DNA of 64,000 bases, from NCBI GenBank assembly GCA_947455195.1, contig CANGMI010000009.1:1-64000 (forward strand). The letters are read 5' to 3'. The notes under the pieces are model-generated. The model worked only from the letters and a program-made list of their open reading frames with translations. It ran no database searches and was not told the origin of the DNA. The DNA comes from Pseudomonadota bacterium. Its GTDB lineage: Bacteria > Pseudomonadota > Gammaproteobacteria > Burkholderiales > SG8-39. The position numbers were made by a program, and so were the translations under genes. Of the stretch, positions 54,456 through 63,144 are shown in pieces. Every line of letters begins with the position of its first letter. Within the stretch, counting starts at the first letter, position 1.

Positions 54456-55844
54456 ATGAATGCGCGAAATCTTCTCTGCTGGTTCGCATTCGTGTCTGCA
54501 TCAGCGGGCGCGAATGGGCTGTCTGATCCATTCGGCACCGACGCGCGGTTGCGCGCCTCTGCCGACGGGCTCCAGGGATTGTTCGAAAAGGAGTGTGCGG
54601 CGCCCGTTGCAGGACTGAGCCTTGCGCATGCAGTCGACATCGGCCTGTGTCGCAATCCGGCTACCCGTGCTGCCTGGGCCAACGCACGCCAGCAAGCGGC
54701 AACGCTTGGCGCGGCACAAGCCGCCTGGTTGCCGACGCTGTCCGCCAACGCAGGCAGGACACTCGACTTTGCGGGTCAGCGCGCCGACGGGTTCGGGGGG
54801 CTCATATCCGAATCGCGCCGGGTCACCCATGCAGCCCTCAATCTGGGCTGGACGCTCTATGACTTTGGCGGCCGGGAGGCCCGCATCGACAACGCCACCC
54901 AATTGCTGGCGGCCGCCGCTGCTTCGGCGCAAGGCATGGCCCAGCAGACAGCGGCCAGCATCGTGCAGGCTTACTTCACCACTGTCGCCGCCGACTCGCA
55001 ATTGAATGTGCTGCGCCAGACCGAGCGTGCTTACCGCGAAAGCCATGCCGTGGCCCGGGGCCGTCAGGAAGGCGGCATGGCCACACTGGCCGACGTCTTG
55101 CAGGTGAAGACCGCGCTGGACAACATCGTGTTGAACCGGGTTCAAGTCGAAGGGCTCGTGCAGACCACGCGCGGTGCACTCGCCAACGCCATCGGGCTTC
55201 CCGCCGACCATGCGCTCTCCCTCGCGCCAGAACCGCTGCCCGACAAGGTAAGCAGCGCTACCGAAAGAGTGAGAGAGTTGATCGAGACAGCCCTGCGCCA
55301 GAGGCCTGATCTCAACGCCAGCCTGGCACAGCGTGCTGCCTCGGAAGCGGCTGTGCGGCAGGCCCGGGCAGCTGGCATGCCCACCTTCTCTTTCAGTGCC
55401 GGGCGATCGATGACAGACCTCTCGGGCTACCCCAATCAGGCCTACAGCATGGTGGGCATCGGCATCACCATTCCGCTGTTCAGCGGCTACGCATCAACCT
55501 ACGACATCCGCAAGGCGCAAGCCGCACTCGAGCAGACCGAGACCGGTGTCGAGCAGACCCGGCTCACCGTAGCGCGCGACGTCTGGGCCGCCTGGCAGGG
55601 CCTTCAAACGGCGGTGGGGCAACTGGAAGCAACCACCACCCTGCAATCGACAGCGCGCGAGAATGAAGGCGTGGCACTCGGTCGCTATCGGGCCGGTGTC
55701 GGCACCATCATCGACCTCCTGACCGCGCAGTCTGCATCGGCCAATGCCCTGCAGCAGCGCGTAAGCGCCGAACTGGCCTGGCGCGTGTCGCGTGCGCAAC
55801 TGGTTCTCGCCCTGGGCGCGCTGCCCGAGATCGCACCCCGTTGA
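54456..55844 (+). CDS. TolC-family outer-membrane efflux/secretion protein
   Basis: A 462-residue TolC-type protein. A signal peptide (LLCWFAFVSASAGANG) precedes the mature domain, which shows the repeated helical hairpin features GLSLAHAVDIGLCRNPATRA, ANARQQAATLGAAQAAWLPT, and the second half LRQRPDLNASLAQRAASEAA and GVGTIIDLLTAQSASANALQ, both copies of the duplicated TolC repeat. It forms the trimeric outer-membrane channel for the adjacent type I exporter. ATG 54456 is selected since the signal starts there; the start lies 180 bp from the divergent ABC gene. The frame reaches further upstream without family features. Confidence 0.93.
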   Translation: MNARNLLCWFAFVSASAGANGLSDPFGTDARLRASADGLQGLFEKECAAPVAGLSLAHAVDIGLCRNPATRAAWANARQQAATLGAAQAAWLPTLSANAGRTLDFAGQRADGFGGLISESRRVTHAALNLGWTLYDFGGREARIDNATQLLAAAAASAQGMAQQTAASIVQAYFTTVAADSQLNVLRQTERAYRESHAVARGRQEGGMATLADVLQVKTALDNIVLNRVQVEGLVQTTRGALANAIGLPADHALSLAPEPLPDKVSSATERVRELIETALRQRPDLNASLAQRAASEAAVRQARAAGMPTFSFSAGRSMTDLSGYPNQAYSMVGIGITIPLFSGYASTYDIRKAQAALEQTETGVEQTRLTVARDVWAAWQGLQTAVGQLEATTTLQSTARENEGVALGRYRAGVGTIIDLLTAQSASANALQQRVSAELAWRVSRAQLVLALGALPEIAPR

Positions 55845-56004
55845 GCTGAGCCTTTCCGGGTGGATAGAGCCGGCCGGGTACAGCCCGTCGCTGACGTTCA
55901 CCCGGCGTCCAGTGATCCTGAAGCGGGGGTCCAGGCTGGCGGCACTGTCAATGCGGTGAAACGTTGCGCGCGATGTCGCGCCCGGTCTCCCGGAGGCGGC
56001 GCGT
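55845..56004. other. Gap between TolC gene and regulator
   Basis: No gene or clear terminator could be supported here. Confidence 0.3.
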
Positions 56005-56466
56005 TCAGCGCAACACCGGGGCCAGGTTCTGCTGCAGCACGGCCGTCAGACCGTCAAACAGATCGATCAGGCCGGGTTCTGCCACGACATGCCGTACCCG
56101 CCCATCTCTCCGCGAGACCTCTATTCTCATCGTGCCCCCCTTGACGAACCGGACGAGCTGCTTGCGAATGCCCGTCTCGCTGTAGGGCAACGAATGAAAC
56201 AGTTCCTTGAGCGTCAATGGCGATCCATTGAGGGTTCGCTCGAGCACAAGCAGGATGAGCTCATAGGCAAGGGCGCTCTGCTCCACCGGCAGGTTGCCAC
56301 GAACCCAGTGCTGGACATTCACGAGTGCCGTGGCGAGGTCGCGACTGCATGGCTTGATTGTGGCCGGCAAAGGCTCTGCCGGGATGGGCTCTGCCGGCAT
56401 GAGCTCTGCCGGCATGGGCGCTGCCGGCACCGTATCCGACAGCCTGATGTCTGCTGGCACATCCAT
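56005..56466 (-). CDS. Small winged-helix-like regulator (MarR-like)
   Basis: A 153-residue protein. The last 110 residues include ALVNVQHWVRGNLPVEQSAL, LTLKELFHSLPYSETGIRKQ and LVRFVKGGTMRIEVSRRDGR, the helix-turn-helix plus wing order of MarR-type DNA-binding proteins. The first 45 residues are Pro/Ala/Met/Glu repeats coded by four 15-bp units. The gene lies convergent with tolC (160 bp apart), and no target operator is evident. Could be a repressor of nearby surface genes, but nothing in the sequence shows it. Confidence 0.65.
   Translation of the reverse strand: MDVPADIRLSDTVPAAPMPAELMPAEPIPAEPLPATIKPCSRDLATALVNVQHWVRGNLPVEQSALAYELILLVLERTLNGSPLTLKELFHSLPYSETGIRKQLVRFVKGGTMRIEVSRRDGRVRHVVAEPGLIDLFDGLTAVLQQNLAPVLR
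56372..56431. repeat. 15-bp tandem repeat (4 units) in regulator N-terminus
   Basis: Units at 56372, 56387, 56402 and 56417 with the core CTGCCGGCATG encode Pro-Ala-Glu-Pro-x type repeats in frame on the minus strand. The core CTGCCGGC is shared with the GT2 repeat at 1905. Confidence 0.85.
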
Positions 56467-56578
56467 GGTGGCTCGAAAACCTGAACGATGTGTCTCTATC
56501 GTCTTCCGATCGCCCCCATCGATGGATTAAGTAATGTTCATCGACCGGCGTCACGCCCTCCTCGGTTCGCCCCAGACG

Positions 56579-56609
56579 AAAAAAAACCAGCCTCGGCAGG
56601 GCTGGTTTT
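56579..56609 (-). terminator. Rho-independent terminator of tRNA-Lys
   Basis: Stem AACCAGCC/GGCTGGTT (56585-56592 with 56600-56607) with a seven-base loop; on the minus strand it runs into a U-tract of about 6 (plus-strand A's 56579-56584). Confidence 0.85.
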
Positions 56610-56644
56610 CACGAGCAGTCGCGAACGACCGTCAAGTGGACTGC

Positions 56645-56720
56645 TGGTGGGTCGTGACAGGATCGAACTGTCGACCGACGGATTAAGAGTCCGCTGCTCT
56701 ACCGGCTGAGCTAACGACCC
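56645..56720 (-). tRNA. tRNA-Lys (CUU)
   Basis: A 76-nt cloverleaf with encoded CCA: acceptor GGGTCGT pairs with ACGACCC, D-arm AGCTCAGCCGGTAGAGC, anticodon loop CTCTTAA (anticodon CTT), T-arm CAGTTCGATCCTG. Confidence 0.96.
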
Positions 56721-56752
56721 ACGAACCACGCTCGCTTGCAAGCGGGTCGGTC

Positions 56753-56782
56753 ATTCTAGCCCGGACTGCAGTTGCCGTGCAA
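56753..56782 (-). promoter_or_regulatory. Promoter of tRNA-Lys
   Basis: On the minus strand TTGCAC (56782-56777), an 18-bp spacer and TAGAAT (56758-56753) lie 32 bp upstream of the tRNA 5' end. Confidence 0.6.
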
Positions 56783-56875
56783 GCCACGCTGGCCCTCGAG
56801 GCATCGGGAAACCCTCACATCGGGCTGCCGCAAGGCTGAACGCCCCCCGAGACCGCAACACGTCACAATACGCCC

Positions 56876-57958
56876 ATGATCGACGACCTCATACCGGGCA
56901 TCACCCAGGCCGCCCTGCAGGGCGTCTATCACGTCGTCTACCACCTCACGCTTGCCCTGACCGCGCTCATCCAGCCTTCCTCGTGGCTCTACTGGCCCTA
57001 CGTGGTCTCGAGCCTCGTCCTTGCTGCGGCGGCGCTGCGCTGGCAGGCGCCTGCCGGTGAAAGGGTCAAGCCGCACCTGAGCCGCGCCATCTGGTGGCAC
57101 CCCTCGGCACGGGCCGACTACCGGCTCTACCTCGCGAACGCACTCATCCTGCCCCTGGTGCTCACCCGGTTGCTCCCCAGCGTGGCGGCAGCCTGCGCGG
57201 CGCTGGGGAGCCCCGCCTGCCTGCCGGCAGAGACAAACGGCCTGACCGCCGGTCTGCACGACGCAGCGTCGACCGGTGTCACGTTTGCGCTGCGCGCCCT
57301 GTGGACGCTCCTCTTCTTCATTGCCTGGGACCTCGGTCGCTTTCTCGCCCACTGCCTGCTGCACGACTGCCCGGCCCTGTGGCCTTTTCATCGCCTGCAC
57401 CACTCGGCGCAGGTACTCACGCCGATCACGGCATTCCGGGCGCATCCGGTCGAACTCCTCGTCATGGCCTGGGGCCCCCTCGTGACCACCACACTCGCCA
57501 CGCTCCTTTTCAACCGTGCCAGCGGCCAGACGGTCGAGCCCTTCCTGTTTCTGGGGCTGCATGTCGTGCTCGCCGCAACGAACTTCATCGACAACCTGCG
57601 CCACTCGACGGTCTGGGTGAGCTACGGCCATTCTCTGGGGCACTGGCTCATCAGTCCGGCCCACCACCAGTTGCATCACAGCTGCGAGCCGCGTCATCTG
57701 GGGTGCAATCGCGGCTTCACGCTCGCGATATGGGACCGCCTCTACGGCACGCTCTACGTGCCTGGCGTACGGCCAGAGGCCTTCCGGCTCGGACTGGGCG
57801 ACGCGAGCGAACCTGCCTGGCACCGGCTGCGCCACGCCTGGTTCGAACCGTTCAGGGAGAGTCTTGCCCTTGTCCTCGCGTGGGTGCGGGCACCGACGCG
57901 GCCGCCGGTTCAGGACGCGACGCCGGACCCGGGCGCAGACCCGCCTCGAACACCCTGA
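56876..57958 (+). CDS. Sterol desaturase/fatty-acid hydroxylase family protein
   Basis: A 360-residue integral membrane di-iron enzyme. The His motifs are HCLLHD, HRLHHS and HQLHHS, the conserved clusters of the fatty-acid hydroxylase superfamily, which use oxygen to hydroxylate or desaturate a lipid. Four or more hydrophobic helices surround them (for example WTLLFFIAWDLGRFLAHCLL). The C-terminal ~35 residues are Arg/Pro-rich and overlap the convergent creatininase gene by 107 bp. It precedes the desaturase gene only by the antisense gene, so lipid modification is a theme here. Substrate unknown. Confidence 0.87.
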   Translation: MIDDLIPGITQAALQGVYHVVYHLTLALTALIQPSSWLYWPYVVSSLVLAAAALRWQAPAGERVKPHLSRAIWWHPSARADYRLYLANALILPLVLTRLLPSVAAACAALGSPACLPAETNGLTAGLHDAASTGVTFALRALWTLLFFIAWDLGRFLAHCLLHDCPALWPFHRLHHSAQVLTPITAFRAHPVELLVMAWGPLVTTTLATLLFNRASGQTVEPFLFLGLHVVLAATNFIDNLRHSTVWVSYGHSLGHWLISPAHHQLHHSCEPRHLGCNRGFTLAIWDRLYGTLYVPGVRPEAFRLGLGDASEPAWHRLRHAWFEPFRESLALVLAWVRAPTRPPVQDATPDPGADPPRTP

Positions 57959-58904
57959 TCTGCTCCACGGCGGCCTCGACCCTGAACTGCAGCAAGACCT
58001 GCCCCAGCGCCGGGCTTGCGCCCCGCGGGTCACCGTCGACACCCGTTGCAGCGTCCGCCTCGGCAAAGCGATTGGCGTGCACCCACTGGCCGGCCGGATC
58101 GATCGCCATCAACATGGCCGTATCGGGCAGCCCGGCATGCTCGCCCGAGGCTTCGCCACGCGCCGCGAGCCACGCACGACCGCGCTCCTCGCCCCGTGCA
58201 AGCAAGGCGCTGACATGCAGCACTCGCACACCGCCGGGGGCCCAGGCCCGATCAAGCTCGATCGCCAGCCGGGCAAGCACCGCCTCCCCGCCTCCATGAT
58301 CGCCCATGAGGTAGAGGCGCGTGAACCCGGCCGCATGAGCGCTTGCAGCCAGCTCTGCCATCACGAGCGCATAGGTCTGCGCACTCAGGCTCACACTGCC
58401 CGGAAACCGCATGTGGCCGCTGCGCACGGCCGGGTCGCCGGTCGGGGCAAAGGGCATGATGGGGTAGACAAGGACGTTGCCCAGCGTGCGGGCCACGGCC
58501 TCGGCGACCCGGCGCGCGATGAAGGTATGCTTTCCGATCGCCAGATGAGGCCCATTCTGCTCGGTGCTGCCTGCGTAGAGGAGCGCACCAGCAACGCCGG
58601 CGGCGAGGGCATCCCGCACCTCGGTCCAGGTCATGTCCTCGACGAACACGGTGCGCAGGTTCGCGCCCACCGATGCTGGCGGACGGGTCGGGCTGGGGGC
58701 AGTCGGCTCGATCGACGGGGCAAGCGGTGCGGCGACCATGACACGCCCACTGCCAGACACCGGCTGATCGGCGTGGGCGATCCCGCCAGCGAGCGTCCCG
58801 AGAAGGGCACCCTTGCATGACACACCCATTGCACAGGCCACACGTCGGCCCCATCTTCCCATCGAGCGGCTCTGCCTCATCGTTTGAAGGGTCATCATCC
58901 CCAT
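57852..58904 (-). CDS. Creatininase family protein with N-terminal extension
   Basis: A 350-residue protein of the creatininase (creatinine amidohydrolase) family: DALAAGVAGALLYAGSTEQN, GPHLAIGKHTFIARRVAEAV (metal-site E...H-x-x-x-x-x-D/H region), PFAPTGDPAVRSGHMRFPGS and LYLMGDHGGGEAVLARLAIE match the family's core. About 80 residues precede it, including a hydrophobic stretch (CKGALLGTLAGGIAHA) that could be a signal peptide, so an exported form is likely. Family members hydrolyse cyclic amides or take part in cofactor pathways. The start is uncertain: MRQSRSM (58877) is an alternative. Its 3' end overlaps the convergent hydroxylase gene by 107 bp. Confidence 0.8.
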   Translation of the reverse strand: MGMMTLQTMRQSRSMGRWGRRVACAMGVSCKGALLGTLAGGIAHADQPVSGSGRVMVAAPLAPSIEPTAPSPTRPPASVGANLRTVFVEDMTWTEVRDALAAGVAGALLYAGSTEQNGPHLAIGKHTFIARRVAEAVARTLGNVLVYPIMPFAPTGDPAVRSGHMRFPGSVSLSAQTYALVMAELAASAHAAGFTRLYLMGDHGGGEAVLARLAIELDRAWAPGGVRVLHVSALLARGEERGRAWLAARGEASGEHAGLPDTAMLMAIDPAGQWVHANRFAEADAATGVDGDPRGASPALGQVLLQFRVEAAVEQIRVFEAGLRPGPASRPEPAAASVPAPTRGQGQDSP

Positions 58905-59019
58905 GGACAGTCGACCTTCATAGTTGACTCAAGAGAGCATCCTACCTACGATGCACGGCGTCTCGGCGTACAAGGCCGAAGGCACCTTGCGTCGCCCTCC
59001 CCCCTCACGCCTGCCCCCA

Positions 59020-60132
59020 ATGTCATCCAGCATCAGCACTCCGGCCGATATCGCCCCCCTCGCCCCCGGCGAACCGCTCCCGCATCGCAAGATCCTGCGC
59101 ACCTGGATCACGCCGTTCGCCGACAAGTCGACGCTGCGGGCCATTGCGTTGCTGGTCATGGACTACGCGATCTGGCTGGCACTCATTGCCGCAACCGTTC
59201 TCTCACCTTCGATCATCGTCAAGATCATCGCCGGCAACGTGGCCGGCTTCTGGATCGGGCGTCTGTTCATCCTGGGTCACGATGCCTGTCACCAGAGTTT
59301 CACCCCCTTTCGCGGCCTGAACAAGCTCCTGGGTCGCATTGCGTTCCTGCCCTCGGTCACACCGTACAGCGTGTGGGAAATCGGCCACAACGTCGTTCAC
59401 CACGGCCAGACCAACCTCAAGGGCTTCGACACCATCTGGGTTCCGATGAGCGTCGCCGAGTACGCTGCGCTCGATCCGATGGCGCGGCGCATGGAGCGCC
59501 TGTACCGCAACGGCTGGGGCGTCGGCCTCTACTACATGATCGAGATGTGGTGGAACAAGATGTTCTTCCCCAACCGCCATCATCTGCCGACGCGTCGTCC
59601 GTCCTTCTTCTGGGACAGCGTGCTGGTGGGCGGGTTCGTGGTCCTCTGGGCCGCCGCGCTCGTCGCAGCCGCGCTCGTCACCGACCAGGCCATCTGGCTC
59701 ACGCTGCTCTGCGGTCTGGTGATTCCCTTCCTCTTCTGGAACACGATGATCGGGTTTGTCGTCTACCTGCATCACACCCACCCGCAGGTGCGCTGGTACG
59801 ACAACAAGAGCGAGTGGACACGGGCCCAGCCGTTTGTCTCGACCACGGTGCATGTGCGCTGCGGCTGGCTCTTCGACCGCCTGCTGCATCAGATCATGGA
59901 GCACACTGCCCACCATGTCGACATGGGCATTCCGCTCTACAACCTGCAGGCCGCCCAGTCGCGCCTGGAGGAGCTGCTGCCCGGGCGCATCGTGATCGAA
60001 CGGTTCTCCTGGAGGCGGTACTTCCAGATTGCAAGCCTGTGCAAGCTCTACGACTTCGAGAGAAAGCGCTGGCTCGACTTCGACGGACGCGAAACGCCCG
60101 GACAGGACGAGGCGGCACCCGCGAACGCCTGA
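59020..60132 (+). CDS. Membrane fatty-acid desaturase
   Basis: A protein of about 370 residues with four or more membrane helices and three His boxes: HDACHQSF (HxxxH), HNVVHH (HxxHH) and HTAHHVD (HxxHH), giving the di-iron centre of acyl-lipid/omega desaturases. The C-terminal region (YNLQAAQSRLEELLPGRIVI) also resembles bacterial relatives. It introduces double bonds into membrane lipids using oxygen and electrons from a partner reductase. I use the ATG at 59020; in-frame starts at 58924 (TTG) and 58951 (ATG) would add 20-30 residues with low conservation. It precedes the luciferase-like gene by 60 bp. Confidence 0.87.
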   Translation: MSSSISTPADIAPLAPGEPLPHRKILRTWITPFADKSTLRAIALLVMDYAIWLALIAATVLSPSIIVKIIAGNVAGFWIGRLFILGHDACHQSFTPFRGLNKLLGRIAFLPSVTPYSVWEIGHNVVHHGQTNLKGFDTIWVPMSVAEYAALDPMARRMERLYRNGWGVGLYYMIEMWWNKMFFPNRHHLPTRRPSFFWDSVLVGGFVVLWAAALVAAALVTDQAIWLTLLCGLVIPFLFWNTMIGFVVYLHHTHPQVRWYDNKSEWTRAQPFVSTTVHVRCGWLFDRLLHQIMEHTAHHVDMGIPLYNLQAAQSRLEELLPGRIVIERFSWRRYFQIASLCKLYDFERKRWLDFDGRETPGQDEAAPANA

Positions 60133-60192
60133 GGCGCCCACGCTTCGTCTCGTGGCACACTCCGCGCCAGAGCGCCGCTGGCAGGAGTTCCC

Positions 60193-61359
60193 ATGAACGT
60201 CATGCTGTTTCACCTGATGCCCTACGCCGACCTCGACTTCGAGGCGACGAAGGACTTCGCCACCACCTGGACGACGCTCCCCAACCGCTTCTACGATCCG
60301 CAGAAGGGGCATGCGCTCTACAACCGGTATCTCGACGAACTCGAGTACGGTGAGGCCCTCGGCTTCGATGGCCTGTGCGTGAACGAGCATCACCAGACGG
60401 CCTACGGCATCATGCCCTCGCCGATCGTCACGGCCGCCACGCTCGCCCGCCGCACCACACGGGCGAAGATCGCCATTCTGGGCAGTGCCCTTCCGCTGCG
60501 CACCCATCCGCTCACCATCGCCGAAGAACACGCGATGATCGACAACATCACCGGGGGGCGGCTCATCTCCGGCTTCGTGCGCGGCATCGGTGCCGAGTAC
60601 CACACGTTCGGCGTCAACCCCACGGTGTCGCACGAGCGCTTTCACGAGGCCCATGACCTCATCGTGCGCGCCTGGACCGATCCGGGGCCGTTCGAATTCC
60701 ACAGCAAGCACTACCACTTCGAATACGTGAACCTGTGGCCACGCCCCTACCAGCAGCCGCATCCCCCCATCTGGATACCGTCGCAGGGCAGTCGCGAAAC
60801 CATAGACTTCGCGGCCGACCCGAAGCACCGCTACACCTACCTGCAGACCTTCAGCCCGATCAAGTCGGTCGAACGCTACCTGAAGCTCTACCGCGACACG
60901 GCCGAGCGCTTCGGCTACACCGCCCGCGACTCGCAACTGGGCTGGGCGAGCATGATCTACATCGGCGACACTGATGAACAGGCGATCCGCGAAGCCGGAC
61001 CGCACTTCGAGACCTTTCGCAATCGCTTCCTGAAAAAGCCGGTGGAGATGCTGCTGCCCCCGGGCTACACCTCGCGCGAGTCGATGCGCGGGATGCTGGC
61101 CGCCAAAGGCTCCAACACGGTCACGGTCGATGTGAAGACCGCCATTGACTCGGGGATGTTCGTCTGCGGCAGCGCCCGGACGGTGCGCGATACGCTCGTG
61201 CGCTACGCGCGCGAGATCGGCTTTGGCAACCTGCTGGCGATGATGCAATTTGGCACCCTGCCGGCTGACCTCACCCGCCGCAACATGGAACGCTTCGCCG
61301 CCGAGGTGATGCCCACCCTGCGGGCGCTGGCTACCAGCACCCTGGAGAACGGACAATGA
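60193..61359 (+). CDS. LLM-class flavin-dependent oxidoreductase
   Basis: A 388-residue luciferase-like monooxygenase, paralogous to the one at 4.0 kb: both start with FHLMPY, share the NEHH motif (CVNEHHQTAYGIMPSPIVTA here), the IAEEHAMIDNITGGRLISGF segment (D-N-x-T-G-G-R) and WPRPYQQPHPPIWIP. It uses reduced FMN and oxygen on an unknown substrate. A GGCAGGAG site precedes the ATG at 60193. Its last codons overlap the start of a Bug-type binding protein by 4 bp, so uptake and oxidation are translationally coupled. Confidence 0.88.
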   Translation: MNVMLFHLMPYADLDFEATKDFATTWTTLPNRFYDPQKGHALYNRYLDELEYGEALGFDGLCVNEHHQTAYGIMPSPIVTAATLARRTTRAKIAILGSALPLRTHPLTIAEEHAMIDNITGGRLISGFVRGIGAEYHTFGVNPTVSHERFHEAHDLIVRAWTDPGPFEFHSKHYHFEYVNLWPRPYQQPHPPIWIPSQGSRETIDFAADPKHRYTYLQTFSPIKSVERYLKLYRDTAERFGYTARDSQLGWASMIYIGDTDEQAIREAGPHFETFRNRFLKKPVEMLLPPGYTSRESMRGMLAAKGSNTVTVDVKTAIDSGMFVCGSARTVRDTLVRYAREIGFGNLLAMMQFGTLPADLTRRNMERFAAEVMPTLRALATSTLENGQ

Positions 61360-62426
61360 TGCGTGCCTCATCGATCGTCGCCCTGCTGGCCGCGCGCAGG
61401 GCCCGCCCGAGCGTTCACCGCTCGAGCATTCGCGGCACAGGCCTGCTCTGCGCCATGCTCCTCTCAGGCAGTTGTGCGTTCGCGCAGACCGCGGCGCCGG
61501 CGAGTGCTTCGGGCGGCGCACAGCAACCCTGGCCCTCGCACCCCATTCGTCTCATCAACCCGCTCGGCACCGGAGGCACGGGAGAAGCCCTCGCACGAAC
61601 CCTCGCACGCGCGCTCGCCGACGGTCTGGGCCAGCAGGTGGTGGTGGAAACCCGCTCGGGCGCTGCCGGCACGATCGGTGCCGATGTCGTGGCCAAGGCG
61701 CCCGCCGATGGCTACACGCTCCTCTACGGCGTGACCGGTACCAACACCATCGCCCCGGCGCTCTATCGCCGTCTGCCCTACGACCCCGAGCGCGATCTCG
61801 CGCCCGTGAGCATTGCCTTCACAGGCCCCAACATCCTCATCGTCAACACCGCGCTGAATGTCTCCTCAGTGCAGGAACTCATCGCACTGGCGAAAGCGCG
61901 CCCGGGCACGCTCGCCTTTGCCTCGGGCGGCAATGGATCGATGGCACACCTGAACGCCGAGCGGTTCAAGGAACTGGCTGGCATCGACATCCTGCACGTG
62001 CCCTACAAAGGGGGGGGCAGCGCGGTGCCCGACCTCCTGAGCGGTCGGGTGCAACTCATGATCGAGACCGGCGGTGGCGTCATGAACCTCATCCGCACCG
62101 GCAAGGTTGTCGCGCTGGCGGTAACGTCGGCGCGCCGCTCGGGCCCCCTGCCCGGCGTGCCGACCATGGCCGAGGTCGGCCTGGCGGGGATGACCGGCGA
62201 GGTCTGGGGTGGACTGTTCGCGCCCGGGGGTACACCACGCGCCATTCGCGACAGGCTCCACGAAGCCATCGCTGCAGCCAGTCGCGATCCGGCCTACCGG
62301 GAACATGTCGCGTCGCTCAACAACGAGGCCGTGGCATCCACACCCGACCAGTTCCAGGCGTTTGTCCGCGAGGAATCGGCCCGCTACGGCGCGTTGGTGC
62401 GTCGACTGGGGCTCAGCGCAGAATAG
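61356..62426 (+). CDS. Bug-family (TctC) periplasmic solute-binding protein
   Basis: A 356-residue tripartite tricarboxylate transporter-type binding protein. A signal peptide (GLLCAMLLSGSCAFA) precedes WPSHPIRLINPLGTGGTGEA, VETRSGAAGTIGADVVAKAP, ADGYTLLYGVTGTNTIAPAL, the SIAFTGPNILIV segment, TLAFASGGNGSMAHLNAERF and LPGVPTMAEVGLAGMTGEVW, all in family order. Start codon ATG 61356 overlaps the oxidoreductase stop. Again there are no permease genes. It mirrors the Bug/LLM pair at 2.7-5.1 kb but with the gene order reversed. Confidence 0.88.
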   Translation: MMRASSIVALLAARRARPSVHRSSIRGTGLLCAMLLSGSCAFAQTAAPASASGGAQQPWPSHPIRLINPLGTGGTGEALARTLARALADGLGQQVVVETRSGAAGTIGADVVAKAPADGYTLLYGVTGTNTIAPALYRRLPYDPERDLAPVSIAFTGPNILIVNTALNVSSVQELIALAKARPGTLAFASGGNGSMAHLNAERFKELAGIDILHVPYKGGGSAVPDLLSGRVQLMIETGGGVMNLIRTGKVVALAVTSARRSGPLPGVPTMAEVGLAGMTGEVWGGLFAPGGTPRAIRDRLHEAIAAASRDPAYREHVASLNNEAVASTPDQFQAFVREESARYGALVRRLGLSAE

Positions 62427-62585
62427 GTTTTCGGGGCCGGCAGGATGCCGCAACCCGTGCCTGAGAAGGGACCGTGGGGGGGGTGATCCTGGCGCGTACC
62501 CCTGCGCAAGCCGGTCAGACCGACGCCATGCCATCGACATTCAAGGCACAATCGGGCACCCATTCATCGCAAGCGGAGTGCACCG

Positions 62586-63134
62586 ATGGCCCTCGATCTG
62601 GTCCCGACCGGCAAGGACGTTCCCAACGAGGTCAACGTCATCATCGAGATTCCGAAGGATGCCGAACCGGTCAAATACGAGGTTGACAAGGCGACGGGCG
62701 CGATCTTCGTCGACCGGATTCTCTCGACCCCGATGCGCTACCCGTGCAACTACGGTTACATCCCGCACACGCTGGGCGGTGATGGTGACCCGGCCGACGT
62801 GCTGGTCATACTGCCCTTGCCGCTGGTACCCGGCTCGGTGATCTCATGTCGTCTGGTGGGGGTGCTGATGATGACCGACGAGGCCGGCGCTGACGAGAAA
62901 CTCCTTGCTGTCCCGATTGACCGGGTCTACAACGGCTACAGCCACATTACCGACATCACCCATGTGTCGCGCACCTGGCTCGACCGCATCGGCCACTTCT
63001 TCGAGCATTACAAGGATCTCGAACAAGGCAAGTGGGTCAAGCTCTCGGGCTGGGGCGACGCGACCCAGGCGCGTGCCCTGGTGACGGCCGCTGCCGATCG
63101 ATTCGCCTCTGCGAAAGTGAAGCCGATGTTCTGA
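62586..63134 (+). CDS. ppa: Inorganic pyrophosphatase
   Basis: A 182-residue soluble class A pyrophosphatase that hydrolyses PPi to phosphate, driving biosynthesis forward. The Prosite-type signature DGDPADVLV (D-x-D-P-x-D-x-x) is at residues 66-74 and binds the activating Mg2+; IEIPKDAEPVKYEVDKATGA and YPCNYGYIPHT are the other conserved blocks. Length is normal (175-185). The ATG at 62586 has GGAG 9 bp upstream. Monocistronic. Confidence 0.96.
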   Translation: MALDLVPTGKDVPNEVNVIIEIPKDAEPVKYEVDKATGAIFVDRILSTPMRYPCNYGYIPHTLGGDGDPADVLVILPLPLVPGSVISCRLVGVLMMTDEAGADEKLLAVPIDRVYNGYSHITDITHVSRTWLDRIGHFFEHYKDLEQGKWVKLSGWGDATQARALVTAAADRFASAKVKPMF

Positions 63135-63144
63135 GCCGTCAGGC

